Of a DNA stretch of 64,000 nt, positions 18,448 through 28,180 are shown one piece after another. The notes below the pieces were generated by a model. It made no database searches, had not been told where the DNA came from, and saw nothing but the letters and a program-made list of their open reading frames with translations. Position 1 is the stretch's first letter, and each line of letters opens with the position of its first letter. Origin of the DNA: Aquabacterium humicola. Its GTDB lineage: Bacteria; Pseudomonadota; Gammaproteobacteria; Burkholderiales; Burkholderiaceae_C. Location: positions 62,001 through 126,000 of the forward strand of contig NZ_JARGNB010000005.1 of the NCBI RefSeq assembly GCF_030167915.1, written 5' to 3'. The position numbers and the translations under genes are program-made.

Positions 18448-19224
18448 TCAGTGCGCCAGGGCCGGGGCCGGCTCGTCCTTGGCCAGCAGCCGCCTGACGA
18501 TGCCGCGCGTCTCTTCGGCCGAGAAGAAGTAGCGGTACATCGAGCGCTCGCTGCGCCGGCCCGGCTCGCGATGCGCCATCGCGATGCGTTCCGCGCCGTA
18601 GTGCAGGTCGATCGACATCAGCACCGCCGGTGCGTTCACGCGCGGATTGATGCGTTCGTCGGCGAGCACCTCGAAGCCGAGCATGTGCGCGTAGAAGCGC
18701 ACATGGCGCGGGTTCACCTCGATCACGATGCGGTCGCAACCGCGGATCACATAGGCGTAGATGAACGCCGTGTGGAACAGCGCCGCGAGCACGCGCTTGG
18801 AATGCGCGACGCTGTCGACGGCGAACTTGATGAACTCGCACAGCGTCGCGCCTTCGTCGCGAAGCCGCGCGGTGGCATCGCCGAAGCACTGGTCGACAAG
18901 CAGCCCGCCGCTGCCGTCGAAGCCGATCGTCAAGGTGCCCTGCACGGTGTCGTTGACTTCCGCGGTCAGCGTGAAGCGGGCGGGCGTCTGCGCGCCGGCC
19001 GAGGGTGCGGTGGTGTAGCCGCTGTCGGCATAGCGGCGTTCGACGAGCACGTGCGCCGCGCTGCGGTGGCCTTCGGTGTCCGCGGCCCGGATCACCATGC
19101 AGTGACGGGCCTTCAGGACTTCGGCGGAGGGTGCCGGCTCGTCGCCGTCGAACAGCATCGAGTGCAGCACGTCGTCGGCCTCGTCGGCCGTTCGCACCGC
19201 CGCTGCGTCGTTCGCCGAATCCAT
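18448..19224 (-). CDS. FeeM-like N-acyl amino acid synthase (GNAT fold)
   Basis: A 258-residue cytosolic protein from the ATG at 19224; an in-frame ATG at 19320 would add 32 residues without a better ribosome binding site. The segment LKARHCMVIRAADTEGHRSA, then TLTAEVNDTVQGTLTIGFDG, a central CEFIKFAVDSVAHSKRVLAA and FYAHMLGFEVLADERINPRV fit the FeeM/N-acyl amino acid synthase branch of the GNAT superfamily. These enzymes join a fatty acyl chain from acyl-ACP to an amino acid. This type often occurs in PEP-CTERM/exosortase-bearing bacteria. It stands alone between convergent genes and the tcu locus. Confidence 0.7.
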   Translation of the reverse strand: MDSANDAAAVRTADEADDVLHSMLFDGDEPAPSAEVLKARHCMVIRAADTEGHRSAAHVLVERRYADSGYTTAPSAGAQTPARFTLTAEVNDTVQGTLTIGFDGSGGLLVDQCFGDATARLRDEGATLCEFIKFAVDSVAHSKRVLAALFHTAFIYAYVIRGCDRIVIEVNPRHVRFYAHMLGFEVLADERINPRVNAPAVLMSIDLHYGAERIAMAHREPGRRSERSMYRYFFSAEETRGIVRRLLAKDEPAPALAH

Positions 19225-19347
19225 CGCGGCAATGTACGCCGCAGGCCTGCCGCCACAGGGTCCAGCATGTTGCAGCTTGCGCCGAATCGTGAGAACGGTG
19301 ATCAGACGCTTGCCTGCCATCGACCGGACACGGCCCGGTCGTGCGCG

Positions 19348-20325
19348 TCACTCCGAAGTGATCCGGCGCTCCCGCACGACAGCGCTCCACTTGGCGTCCT
19401 CCTTCTTCATGAAGGCAGCCAACTCGGCCCGCGTGGTGGGCTGGGGGCTCAGGCCGTGCTTGTTCAGCGCGTCTCTCACGCCCGGGTCGTTGAGCACCTT
19501 CACGATCTCGAGGTTCCAGCGATCCAGCAGCGGCGCGGGCGTCTTGCCCGGCGCGACGAAGGCATACCAGTTCAGCGCCTCGAAACCCGCGTAGCCGGAC
19601 TCCGCGACGGTCGGGACCTGCGGCATGTAGGCCGGACGCGTCGGTCCGGTGGTGGCCAGCGGCACCAGCTTGCCGGCTTCCACGTGCGGCAGCGCGGTCG
19701 GCGGTGCCGAGAAGTACGCGGCGATGCGCTCACCGAGCAGGTCCTGCAGGGCCGGCGCACCGCCCTTGTAGGGCACGTGGATCATCTCGATGCCCGCGCG
19801 CTGGTTGAAGAGCTCGCCGGCCAGGTGCGATGCGGAGCCGGCGCCGGTGGACGCGTAGTCCAGCGCACCGGGCTTCTTCCTGGCCAGCGCGACGAGCTCG
19901 GCCAGCGTCTTGACCCCCACGCCCTTGTGCACCACCAGCACGTTCGGGAAGTTGACGCCGCCCGATACCGGCGCCAGGTCCTTGAACGGGTCGTAGCCGA
20001 CCTTCATCACGTGCGGGGCAATCGTCAGCGGGCCGATCGAACCGAACAGCAGCACCGTGCCGTCGGCCGGTCCATTGGCCACCTGCTGGTGCGCGATGTT
20101 GCCTCCGGCGCCGGCCCGGTTGTCGATGACCACCGTCTGGCCGATGTTGTCGCCCAGCTTCCGGGCGATCAGTCGGGCCGCCGCGTCGGCCGCGCCGCCG
20201 GCGGCGAAGCCGACGACCAGCGTGACCGGTTTCTTCGGCGGGAAGTCCTGGGCATGGCTGGCGACGCCCGGCAACAGCCCGGCAAGCGTCAGCGCCGTCG
20301 CGCGCAGCAGATCGAACTTGGTCAT
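19348..20325 (-). CDS. Tripartite tricarboxylate transporter substrate-binding protein (TctC/Bug family)
   Basis: A 325-residue periplasmic binding protein with signal peptide MTKFDLLRATALTLAGLLPG then VASHAQ. Family hallmarks are KPVTLVVGFAAGGAADAAAR near the N-terminus, GQTVVIDNRAGAGGNIA, and DYASTGAGSASHLAGELF. It binds small carboxylates for a TctAB-type permease or for sensing. It lies 29 bases downstream of tcuB in the same direction, so tricarballylate, citrate or a similar acid is the likely ligand. No TctA/TctB permease is in the window, which is common for Bug proteins. Confidence 0.9.
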   Translation of the reverse strand: MTKFDLLRATALTLAGLLPGVASHAQDFPPKKPVTLVVGFAAGGAADAAARLIARKLGDNIGQTVVIDNRAGAGGNIAHQQVANGPADGTVLLFGSIGPLTIAPHVMKVGYDPFKDLAPVSGGVNFPNVLVVHKGVGVKTLAELVALARKKPGALDYASTGAGSASHLAGELFNQRAGIEMIHVPYKGGAPALQDLLGERIAAYFSAPPTALPHVEAGKLVPLATTGPTRPAYMPQVPTVAESGYAGFEALNWYAFVAPGKTPAPLLDRWNLEIVKVLNDPGVRDALNKHGLSPQPTTRAELAAFMKKEDAKWSAVVRERRITSE

Positions 20326-20354
20326 CGTGGATCTCCGAGGGTGTCGTGAGTGGT

Positions 20355-21539
20355 TCAGTCGGCCGGCAGGCCGATCGTGCCGGGCTGGCGCTTTTCGATC
20401 GCATGCCGCAGCAAGGCTGCGCTGCGGAAGATGCCGTGCGCGAACTTGCCGTAGGGCAGCGTGGCAAACAGGGCCATCACCGCGCCCAGGTGCACGCACA
20501 ACAGCACGGCCAGGGCAGGCGTACTGCGGCCCAGCCAGAGCGCCAATCCGCTGGCACTGGTGAGGAACAGCAGGGCGATGAAGCCCAGGTCCATCGGTTT
20601 CTGCTCGGCGTCGCCATGCGAAGCGTGACGCCGGCGGTTCAGGTGCCACAGCCCGGCCGTGCCCACCATCAGGCTCACACCGCCGGCCACGCCAAGCAGC
20701 TTGGGCAGGCTGGGCAGCTCGTACGGCGCCTGCCAGCCGAACGCGTAGTGATAGAGCGTGGCCACGCTGGTCGCCGCGAAGCACAGCAGGAAGCCGTAGA
20801 ACGTGAAGTGGTGGAAGCGGCGGCGAGCGAGGGTGAACGCGTCGTCCTCGTTGTTGCAGCCCGCCCCGTGGCCGCCGTCGAGGTAGCGCAGGCGCAGCAC
20901 GGCGTCCGTGGCTTCCGCCACCGCCGGGGCACTCGCCGCTGCGCCGCTGGTGGCCGGGGCCACGTCCCGATAGAAGCCGCGCACCCCCATCCCCAGGGCC
21001 AGCGTTGCGAACAGGAACACCGGCGCGAACAAGCCGACCAGGAGGTTGTGCGGGAACAGCTTGTAGAAGTTGCCGCCGAGCGGCCCACCCCACAGGTTGC
21101 CGTTGATGGCCACCGCCAGGATCAGGAACAGCGCGAGGCCCGCCGCCAATGCCAGCGAGAGCGCCAGGCCGTTGCGCTGGTACAGCGCGCCCAGGGCGGG
21201 CGGCCAGGCGTAGTCGACATAGGTCTGGCCGCGCACCCGGGCCATCGCCTGCGGCACGTTCACGGCAAACTCATGCGGCGGCGCGTACTGGCACGCGTGC
21301 AGGCAGGCGCCGCAGTTGTGGCACAGGTTGGCGAGGAAGTGGATGTCGGCCTTGCCGAACTCCAGCCGCCGCGTCATCGCCGGAAACACCGCGCAGAAGC
21401 CCTCGCAGTAGCGGCAGGCATTGCAGATCTGCATCTGGCGGCCGACCTCGGCCTCCCGCGCGCTCAGGATGGGTATGACCGCGCGCCGGCCGGTCGCCAG
21501 CGCCGCGGCTTCGAGGGCCAGCGATTCAAGCGGCTGCAT
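20355..21539 (-). CDS. tcuB: Tricarballylate utilisation protein TcuB
   Basis: A 394-residue membrane Fe-S protein. The N-terminal third has two cysteine clusters, [14 protein letters not shown] and [20 protein letters not shown], for 4Fe-4S centres. The rest has about six hydrophobic helices with His residues that could bind haem ([23 protein letters not shown]). In the known pathway TcuB re-oxidises the FAD of TcuA and passes electrons to the quinone pool, turning tricarballylate into cis-aconitate. Its ATG at 21539 overlaps the 3' end of tcuA by 14 bases. Confidence 0.9.
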   Translation of the reverse strand: MQPLESLALEAAALATGRRAVIPILSAREAEVGRQMQICNACRYCEGFCAVFPAMTRRLEFGKADIHFLANLCHNCGACLHACQYAPPHEFAVNVPQAMARVRGQTYVDYAWPPALGALYQRNGLALSLALAAGLALFLILAVAINGNLWGGPLGGNFYKLFPHNLLVGLFAPVFLFATLALGMGVRGFYRDVAPATSGAAASAPAVAEATDAVLRLRYLDGGHGAGCNNEDDAFTLARRRFHHFTFYGFLLCFAATSVATLYHYAFGWQAPYELPSLPKLLGVAGGVSLMVGTAGLWHLNRRRHASHGDAEQKPMDLGFIALLFLTSASGLALWLGRSTPALAVLLCVHLGAVMALFATLPYGKFAHGIFRSAALLRHAIEKRQPGTIGLPAD

Positions 21540-22932
21540 GCTGGATCTCCTGGCGTGCAGCCCGCGCCGCCTGCGTTCCGGCGATGCGGCCGAAAGCCGT
21601 GCCGATCGACATGCCGACCCCCGCGGTGTAGCCCTTGCCGAGTACGTTGCCGGCCATCATTTCCCCGGCAACGAAGAGGTTCGGGCTGGCATGGCCTCCG
21701 AAGTGCACGGCCGCCCTCTCGTCGACCTTCAGGCCCAGGTAGGTGAAGGTGACGCCGGGCTTGAGCGCATAGCCGTGGAAGGGCGGCGTATCGATCGGCC
21801 GTGCCCAGTGCGTCTTCGCGGGCGCGATGCCTTCTGTTCGGCAGTCGTCGAGCGTGGTGTGGTCGAACGTGCCCGGCCGGCAGGCCGCGTTGTAGGCCGC
21901 GACGGTTTGCACGAACGCCTGTTCGGGCAGGCCGAGCCTGCGGGCCAGTTCCGCCAGCGTGTTCGCCGTGACGCCGGTGAACACCGGTGGCATGAAGCGG
22001 CCGATCGCCTTCTGGTCGATGATCGAGTAGCCGGTCTGGCCGGGCTGCTGCGCCACCAGCCGGCCCCAGATCGCGTAACGCTTGGGCCAGAAGTCCTCGC
22101 CCTCGTCGTAGAAGCGCTGCGCTTCGCGGTTGACGACGATGCCGAGCGACACGCAGTCGATCCGGGTGCAGATGCCGCCGTCGTACAGCGGCGCGCGCGC
22201 GTCGATCGCCACCATGTGCGCCTGCGTCGGATCGCCGACCGTATCGGCCCCGGCCTCGATCATCGACTTGAGCAGCACGCCCTGGTTGAAGCGCGTGCCG
22301 CGGATCAGGAAGTTGTCGGCGGGCCACTCGCCGCGCGCGTTCCGGCCCCAGGCCTCGCGCAGCCAGTCGCGATTGGATTCGAAGCCGCCGGCCGCCAGCA
22401 CGCAGCTTCGCGCGGCAATGCGCTCGCCGCCGGCGGTGCGGGCGGCGACGAAACGGTCGCCGTCGAGTTCCAGCGATGCGACCGGCGTGTCGTAGCGGAT
22501 CTGCACGCCCAGCTTCGAGGCACTGCGGAAATAGGCGTTGACCAGCGCCTTGCCGCCGCCCATGAAGAAGGCGTTGGTGCGGGCGACATGCAGCGCGCCC
22601 GACAGCGGCGGCTGGAAGTGCACGCCGTGCCTGCGCATCCAGTCGCGGCAGCTCGACGATGCGCGGATCGTCAGGCGCGCCAGCGCTTCGTTGGTGATGC
22701 CGCCGGTGACCTTCAGCAGGTCCTGCCAGAACTCCTCTTCGGGGTAGGCATCGACGAGCACGTCCTGCGGCGCATCGTGCATGCAGCGCAGATTGCGCGT
22801 GTGCTGCGAATTGCCGCCGCGCCATTCACGCGGCGCGGCCTCCAGCAGCAAGACCGACGCGCCGGCCTCGCGCGCCATCAGCGCCGCGCACAACGCCGCA
22901 TTGCCGCCGCCGATCACCAGCACGTCGACCAT
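21526..22932 (-). CDS. tcuA: FAD-dependent tricarballylate dehydrogenase TcuA
   Basis: A 468-residue flavoprotein. The start [20 protein letters not shown] (ATG 22932, with AGGAG upstream) is the dinucleotide-binding GxGxxA fold; a longer start at 22953 is possible but lacks a good site. Further family motifs are [27 protein letters not shown], a central [20 protein letters not shown] and C-terminal [20 protein letters not shown]. It oxidises tricarballylate to cis-aconitate in the cytoplasm. It is preceded by its LysR regulator and followed by tcuB, the usual tcuRAB order. Confidence 0.9.
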   Translation of the reverse strand: MVDVLVIGGGNAALCAALMAREAGASVLLLEAAPREWRGGNSQHTRNLRCMHDAPQDVLVDAYPEEEFWQDLLKVTGGITNEALARLTIRASSSCRDWMRRHGVHFQPPLSGALHVARTNAFFMGGGKALVNAYFRSASKLGVQIRYDTPVASLELDGDRFVAARTAGGERIAARSCVLAAGGFESNRDWLREAWGRNARGEWPADNFLIRGTRFNQGVLLKSMIEAGADTVGDPTQAHMVAIDARAPLYDGGICTRIDCVSLGIVVNREAQRFYDEGEDFWPKRYAIWGRLVAQQPGQTGYSIIDQKAIGRFMPPVFTGVTANTLAELARRLGLPEQAFVQTVAAYNAACRPGTFDHTTLDDCRTEGIAPAKTHWARPIDTPPFHGYALKPGVTFTYLGLKVDERAAVHFGGHASPNLFVAGEMMAGNVLGKGYTAGVGMSIGTAFGRIAGTQAARAARQEIQHAAA

Positions 22933-23013
22933 CGGTTCGTCTCCTGTTCGCATGGAGACGCACTCTAGGAACAGCCGCGCCGGGCCGGTAGACGGCCGCC
23001 GCGCAAGCGGTGT

Positions 23014-23943
23014 TCAGGGTTCGTGAAGGGTCGCGCCGGGCCAGCGCCGCTGCGCGACCAGCTCGCCGGCCACGCTGCGAATCACCACGCGTGCCGCGAG
23101 CGCGGCCGGCGACAGCTCGTCGTCGGAGAGGCTGGCCAGCAGGTTGCGCCGTCGCGCACCGCGTTCCACCAGCTCGATGCGCGCCATCTCGTCGGCCGGC
23201 AGGCGCACCGTCGCGGCGCCGGGCTGGATGGTCGCCGCCAGCCCGGCGCGTACCGCATCCATCAGCACCGCCAGGCCATCGACCTCGAGCACGACGCGGG
23301 GCTCGCAGCGCGCGCGTGCGAAGGCGGCATCAACAATGGCGCGCAGCCCGTGCGTCCCGCTCGGCAGCACGAGCGGCAGGCCGGCCAGCCGCTTGACGCG
23401 CACGCTGCGGCCGGTGGGCATGCCTGGCAGGTCGCGCCGGCCGATGACGAAGAGCCGCTCGTCGAGCAGCGGCAGGACGCTCCAGCGCCGGGCGGCGGAA
23501 TCCGTCTCGAACAGCACGGCCAGGTCGAGCTGCCGCGCGTTCAGCAGGGCCGCCAGGTTGCCCGACAGGCTCTCGACGAGGCGCAGACGAACGTCCGGAT
23601 AACGCGCGCGCATCGCCTCCATCAGCGGCAGCGCGAGCACGCCGGAGGTCGACGGCGCGAGGCCGATGCTGACGTGCCCTGCGAGCCGGGCCTGCCGCGC
23701 CGCCTGGCCCGCAGCGTCGGCATGGCGGATCGCGAGCTGCGCCTGGCCGAAGAAGGCCAGGCCCGCATCGGTCGGCAGCACGCCACGCGCGGTGCGCTGC
23801 AGCAGCCGCGTCGACAGCTCGCCCTCGAGACGGCTGATCTGCTGGCTCAGCGCGGGCGTTCCGAGACCGAGATCCAGCGCGGCGCGGCCCATGCTGCCGA
23901 GCTCGACGACCCGGACGAAATAGCGCAGCTGACGCAGTTCCAT
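23014..23943 (-). CDS. tcuR: LysR-family regulator of the tcu genes (TcuR-like)
   Basis: A 309-residue regulator with an N-terminal LysR helix-turn-helix (MELRQLRYFVRVVELGSMGR, ALDLGLGTPALSQQISRLEG, TDAGLAFFGQ) and a periplasmic-binding-protein-like effector domain. It is immediately upstream of tcuA in the same direction, matching the known gene order, so control of tcuAB by tricarballylate is the likely role. The hydrogenase-like small subunit ends only 20 bases upstream, so read-through from that long operon into tcuR is possible. Confidence 0.85.
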   Translation of the reverse strand: MELRQLRYFVRVVELGSMGRAALDLGLGTPALSQQISRLEGELSTRLLQRTARGVLPTDAGLAFFGQAQLAIRHADAAGQAARQARLAGHVSIGLAPSTSGVLALPLMEAMRARYPDVRLRLVESLSGNLAALLNARQLDLAVLFETDSAARRWSVLPLLDERLFVIGRRDLPGMPTGRSVRVKRLAGLPLVLPSGTHGLRAIVDAAFARARCEPRVVLEVDGLAVLMDAVRAGLAATIQPGAATVRLPADEMARIELVERGARRRNLLASLSDDELSPAALAARVVIRSVAGELVAQRRWPGATLHEP

Positions 23944-23963
23944 GGCTTCGCGGCGGCGCACGC

Positions 23964-24491
23964 TCAGCGGCGCGGCGCTCCGGCGTCGCGTTTCACCGCG
24001 GTGAGGATGCCGCGCAGGATCTCGATCGGCGGCGGCGGGCAGCCGGGGACTTCGACATCCACGGGAATCACGTCCGCGACCCGTCCGCAGCTCGCGTAGC
24101 TCTCGCCGAAGAGGCCCCCCGAGCAGCCGCAGTCGCCGACCGCGACGACGAGCCTGGGCTCCGGCGTGGCCTCGTAGGTGCGTCGCAGCGCTTCGGCCAT
24201 GTGGCGCGAGACGGGCCCCGTCACCAGCAGCATGTCGGCGTGGCGCGGGCTCGCCACGAACCGGATGCCCAGCCCTTCGAGGTTGTAGTAGGGGTTGTTG
24301 AGCGCGTGGATCTCGAGCTCGCAGCCATTGCACGAGCCCGCGTCCACCTCGCGTATCGTCAGCGCCTGCCCGAGGGTCGCGAGGATCTCGTCCTGGATGC
24401 GGCCCGCCTCCCGCCGCAGCGTGTCGTCCACCGGCGGCGCCGGCTCGCTGACGATGCCGGTGCGGGCGATCTGTCGCAGGATCCGCCACAT
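23964..24491 (-). CDS. NuoB/HyfI-type Fe-S small subunit, complex 1 (Ehr-like)
   Basis: A 175-residue soluble subunit homologous to NuoB/HyfI. It keeps the ligand set of the terminal 4Fe-4S cluster: Cys54 and Cys57 in SCNGCELE, Cys121 in VAVGDCGCSGG and Cys151 in VPGCPP. LLVTGPVSRHMAEALRRTYE is the usual surface motif. It should form the electron-carrying junction with the large subunit on the membrane arm. It has no ferredoxin domain, unlike the paralogue at 32418. Its ATG overlaps the large-subunit stop by one base; it is the last gene of this operon. Confidence 0.9.
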   Translation of the reverse strand: MWRILRQIARTGIVSEPAPPVDDTLRREAGRIQDEILATLGQALTIREVDAGSCNGCELEIHALNNPYYNLEGLGIRFVASPRHADMLLVTGPVSRHMAEALRRTYEATPEPRLVVAVGDCGCSGGLFGESYASCGRVADVIPVDVEVPGCPPPPIEILRGILTAVKRDAGAPRR

Positions 24492-26041
24492 CAGAGATCG
24501 TGCCCCGAATAGCTGAGGTTGAAGGACTTGTTGATCAGCGGGAAGTCCGGAACGATGTTGCCGATCACCGCATGCTCCAGCACCGGCCAGTTCTGCCAGG
24601 AGGGGTCGTGCGGATGGCAGCGGATGATGCGCCCGCCCGCACCGAGTTCGAGCGCCACCACCACCTCGCCGCGCCAGCCTTCCACCCAGCCCAGGCCGCG
24701 GGCACCGTCGCCGGCCGGCAGCGGCACGTCGCGCTTCACCGGGCCGACGGGCAGGCCCTCGCTGAGGCGGCCGATCAGGCGCAGCGACTCGAAGACCTCA
24801 TCGAAGCGCACGGCCACGCGCGCGGCCACGTCGCCGCCGGTGTGCAGGCTCGGCCGCGCATCGACGCGACGGTAGGGGTCGAAGGCCTGGTCGACACGCA
24901 GATCCAACGCGACGCCGCTGGCGCGTGCCGCCAGGCCGGTCAGCCCCAGGCGCAGCGCGAGTTCGCGCGGCACGCGGCCGGTGGTCATGAAGCGGTCCTG
25001 CAGGCCGGCGTGTTCGTCGTAGATGCCACGCAGCGTATGCACCTCGCGCTCGATGGCCTCGCACTGGGCACGCAGGCGGTCGGCGTCCGCCGGGCCGATG
25101 TCCACGGCGACACCCCCCGGGACGACGGCGTCCATCATCAGACGGTGGCCGAACAAGGCCCTCGACAGGCGCTGCCAGTCCTCGCGCAGCCGCGAGAACT
25201 GGGCGAGGCCGAACGCCAGCGCGGCGTCGTTGCCCAGGGCGCCGAGGTCGCCGAGGTGGTTGGCCACACGCTCGCGTTCGAGCAGCAGCGCGCGCAGCCA
25301 CGCGGCACGCTCGGGCACCGCGACGCCGGCGGCGGACTCCAGCGCCATGCAGTAGGCCCAGGCGAAGGCCACGGTCGAGTCGCCGCTGACGCGCCCGGCG
25401 AGCCGGTGGCCGTCGAGCGCCGGCAAGGAGGTGAAGCGCCGCTCGATGCCCTTGTGCGTGTAGCCCAGGCGCTGCTCCAGCCGCAGCACCTTCTCGCCGA
25501 CGACCGAGAAGCGGAAGTGCCCGGGCTCGATGATGCCGGCATGCACCGGCCCGACCGGGATCTCGTGCACGCCATCGCCCTCGACGCGCACGAAGGCATA
25601 GTTCGATGGCAGCGTGGCGGCGTCGGCCCCGCGTGGCGCGGCATCGCCTGCCAACGGCGGCCCGTCGCACCACAGCCCGTGATCGAGCCAGGGGCGGTGG
25701 TCCCGGGCGCCCTCGGCGGCAAACCCGTTCAGGTCGGCCACGGCGCGTTGCATGCGCGAAGCGCAGGGGAAGCTGGGCGTGAGGTCCGGGTAGGACGAAC
25801 CGTCAGCCAGCGCGAGCTCCACCCACAACAGGCCGAAGTCGCCGGCCAGCGCCGCGCTGACGGATGCGGGACTGTGCGAGGACCCGGAATCGTTGATGCC
25901 CCACAGCGCGACGAGGCGTCCGCCCGCCGCGGCCACCTTGCCCGCGGTGGCGGACCACGCCGCGCGATCCACCCACGCGTGCCAGGTGGCCATCGGCGCG
26001 GCCAGGCGCGTGGCGTTCGGGCCCAGGTTGGTGATCGGCAT
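24491..26041 (-). CDS. NuoCD/HyfG-type large subunit lacking NiFe ligands, complex 1
   Basis: A 516-residue subunit with an N-terminal NuoC-like part (to about 130) and a NuoD/hydrogenase-large-subunit part. Family motifs are EIPVGPVHAGIIEPGHFRFS, LGYTHKGIERRF, and C-terminal INKSFNLSYSGHDL. Where NiFe hydrogenases have RICGIC it reads GRVSGDSTVAFAWAYC, and where they have DPCxxC it reads HDPSWQNW; neither CxxC pair exists. It therefore cannot bind the NiFe centre and is not a hydrogenase. This is the mark of energy-converting hydrogenase-related (Ehr) complexes. Substrate unknown; quinone or another redox partner may occupy the site. Confidence 0.85.
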   Translation of the reverse strand: MPITNLGPNATRLAAPMATWHAWVDRAAWSATAGKVAAAGGRLVALWGINDSGSSHSPASVSAALAGDFGLLWVELALADGSSYPDLTPSFPCASRMQRAVADLNGFAAEGARDHRPWLDHGLWCDGPPLAGDAAPRGADAATLPSNYAFVRVEGDGVHEIPVGPVHAGIIEPGHFRFSVVGEKVLRLEQRLGYTHKGIERRFTSLPALDGHRLAGRVSGDSTVAFAWAYCMALESAAGVAVPERAAWLRALLLERERVANHLGDLGALGNDAALAFGLAQFSRLREDWQRLSRALFGHRLMMDAVVPGGVAVDIGPADADRLRAQCEAIEREVHTLRGIYDEHAGLQDRFMTTGRVPRELALRLGLTGLAARASGVALDLRVDQAFDPYRRVDARPSLHTGGDVAARVAVRFDEVFESLRLIGRLSEGLPVGPVKRDVPLPAGDGARGLGWVEGWRGEVVVALELGAGGRIIRCHPHDPSWQNWPVLEHAVIGNIVPDFPLINKSFNLSYSGHDL

Positions 26042-26045
26042 CGTG

Positions 26046-27506
26046 TCAGCCTCCCCCCAGCATGGCGGCCGCCTGCCGGTACCAGCCGTCGAGGTAGGGC
26101 GGGATATACAGGCCCAGCATCAGCCCGAGGCCGAGGTGCACGAACACCGGGATCAGCGCCGGCGGGTGCGCCAGCGGCTGAAGCGTGGTCTCGCCGAACA
26201 CCATCGGCTGCACACGGCTGAAGACCGACGCGAAGGCCAGGCCCAGCGCGATCAGCAGGAAGGGCGTGGCCCAGGGATGGTCGCGCATCGCCGTGGTGAC
26301 GATCAGGAACTCGCTCGCGAAGACGCCGAAGGGCGGCATGCCCAGGATCGCCAGCGCACCCAGCATCAGGCCCCAGCCGACCGTCGGGCTGACGCGGATC
26401 AGCCCGCGGATCTCGTCCATCACCTGCGAGCCGGCCTTCTGTGTCGCGTGGCCGACGGCGAAGAAGATGGCCGACTTGATCAGCGAGTGCACCGTCATGT
26501 GCAGCAGCCCGGCGAAGCTGGCGATCGGGCCGCCCATGCCGAAGGCGAAGGTCATCAAGCCCATGTGCTCGATCGACGAGTACGCGAACATACGCTTCAC
26601 GTCGCGCTGGCGGATGATGAAGAACACCGCGGCCACCACCGACACCAGGCCGAAGCCCATCATCAGCGCACCGGTGAGCGCGCTGCCGCCGAGTGCGCCG
26701 TCGGTCAGCACCTTGCAGCGCAGCACGGCGTACAGCGCCACGTTCAGCAGCAGGCCGGACAGCACCGCCGACACCGGCGTCGGGCCCTCGGCATGCGCGT
26801 CGGGCAGCCAGTTGTGCACCGGCACCAGGCCGACCTTGGTGCCGTAGCCGATGAACAGGAAGGCCCAGGCCAGCGTGATGATGTTGGGATCGAGCCGGGC
26901 CTTCACCGCGTCGAGGTTGGTCCACAGCAGCGCGCCGCCTTCGGCCCCGATCACCTTCTCGGCCGCCATGTACAGCAGCACGGTGCCGAACAGGGCCTGC
27001 GCGATGCCGACACCGCAGAGGATGAAGTACTTCCAGGCGGCCTCCAGGCTGGCGGCGGTGCGGTAGACGCTGACCAGCAGCACCGTGCTCAAGGTCGCCG
27101 CCTCCATCGCCACCCAGACGATGCCGAGGTTGTTGGTGGTCAGCGCCAGCAGCATCGTGAAGCTGAACAGCTGGTACATGCTGTGGTACAGGCGCAGCCG
27201 CGGCGGTGTCATCTTGCCGTGGTCGCGCTCCACGCGCATGTAGGGCCGCGAGAAGATCGACGTGGTCAGCCCGACGAACGCGGTGAGCGTGACCAGGAAG
27301 ACATTGAGCGCGTCGATGTAGAAGTGCTGGTCCCACACCAGCATCGGCCCTTCGGCGATCACGTCGGCCGTCAAGACGCAGGCGCACACGAAGGTGCCGG
27401 CGCTGAACGCGACATTGACGTCGCGCGCGCGATCCCGGTGTCCGACCAGCCCGAGCACGATGCCGCCCAGCAGGGGCACGGCCAACAGGAATGCCAGGGC
27501 CAGCAT
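26046..27506 (-). CDS. hyfF: HyfF-like antiporter-type membrane subunit, complex 1
   Basis: A 486-residue polytopic protein of the Mrp/NuoL-M-N family, about 14 helices. The proton-path residues are present: the glutamate in VWVAMEAATLSTVLL (helix 5) and the lysine in YGTKVGLVPVHNWLPDAHAE (helix 7). MFAYSSIEHMGLMTFAFGMG is the usual loop. It should translocate protons or sodium driven by the redox arm. Spacing to neighbours is 3-4 bases, so it is part of one operon. Confidence 0.9.
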   Translation of the reverse strand: MLALAFLLAVPLLGGIVLGLVGHRDRARDVNVAFSAGTFVCACVLTADVIAEGPMLVWDQHFYIDALNVFLVTLTAFVGLTTSIFSRPYMRVERDHGKMTPPRLRLYHSMYQLFSFTMLLALTTNNLGIVWVAMEAATLSTVLLVSVYRTAASLEAAWKYFILCGVGIAQALFGTVLLYMAAEKVIGAEGGALLWTNLDAVKARLDPNIITLAWAFLFIGYGTKVGLVPVHNWLPDAHAEGPTPVSAVLSGLLLNVALYAVLRCKVLTDGALGGSALTGALMMGFGLVSVVAAVFFIIRQRDVKRMFAYSSIEHMGLMTFAFGMGGPIASFAGLLHMTVHSLIKSAIFFAVGHATQKAGSQVMDEIRGLIRVSPTVGWGLMLGALAILGMPPFGVFASEFLIVTTAMRDHPWATPFLLIALGLAFASVFSRVQPMVFGETTLQPLAHPPALIPVFVHLGLGLMLGLYIPPYLDGWYRQAAAMLGGG

Positions 27507-27509
27507 GGG

Positions 27510-28169
27510 TCAGTCTTCCTTGAGCTTCTCGAGGTGCCGGATGTCCAGGCTGTCGAACTGCTCGCGGATCTGGAACATGAACACGCCCAGGATCAGCACG
27601 CCGATCAGCACGTCCAGCGCGATGCCCAGTTCCACGACCATCGGCATGCCGTAGGTGGCGGAGGTGGCGGCGAAGAACAGGCCGTTCTCCATCGACAGGA
27701 AGCCGATCACCTGCGGCACGGCCTTGGCGCGGGTGATCATCATCAGGAACGACAGCAGCACGCAGGCCAGCGCGATGCCCAGCGTGCCGCTGGCCAGCGT
27801 GCTGGACAGCCGCGAGATCGGCAGCGCGAGGTTGAACGCGAAGATGACCACCAGGATGCCGATCAGCATCGTCGTCGGGATGTTGATCAGGCTTTCCAGC
27901 TCCCAGCGGATGTCCAGGCGCTTGACCACGCGGTGCAGCAGCCAGGGGATCAGCAGCACCTTGAGCGCCAACGTGATGCCCGCCGACAGGTACAGGTGCG
28001 GCTGGTGCGTGACGTAACCCACCACGGCTGTGGCCAGCACCAGCGTCGCGCCCTGCATGGTGAACAGGCGGATCAGCGACAGGATGCGACGCTGCGCGAT
28101 CATCGCGAAGGCCAGGATCAGCAGCAGCGCGCCGAGCAGGTTGACGAACTGGGTGAGCAGGGCGTTCAT
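27510..28169 (-). CDS. hyfE: HyfE-like membrane subunit, complex 1
   Basis: A 219-residue protein with about six helices (MNALLTQFVNLLGALLLILA, GYVTHQPHLYLSAGITLALK, ALPISRLSSTL, QVIGFLSMENGLFFAA, YGMPMVVELGIALDVLIGVL). The FLSMENGLF and MVVELGIALD segments are characteristic of hydrogenase-4 component E, the NuoK-like part of the membrane arm with conserved buried glutamates. It sits between hyfC-like and hyfF-like genes, the normal order. Confidence 0.9.
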   Translation of the reverse strand: MNALLTQFVNLLGALLLILAFAMIAQRRILSLIRLFTMQGATLVLATAVVGYVTHQPHLYLSAGITLALKVLLIPWLLHRVVKRLDIRWELESLINIPTTMLIGILVVIFAFNLALPISRLSSTLASGTLGIALACVLLSFLMMITRAKAVPQVIGFLSMENGLFFAATSATYGMPMVVELGIALDVLIGVLILGVFMFQIREQFDSLDIRHLEKLKED

Positions 28170-28180
28170 CGCATCCCGCC

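Noticed and set aside
23964-26041. A true NiFe hydrogenase
   Set aside because: Both nickel CxxC pairs are absent in the large subunit, and no maturation genes (hyp) are present.
24500-26221. Long plus-strand open frame across the complex 1 large subunit
   Set aside because: It is a compositional shadow, rich in His, Arg and Gln, with no recognisable motif; the minus-strand frame carries clear family motifs. The same holds for the other long antisense frames over 28-39 kb and elsewhere.
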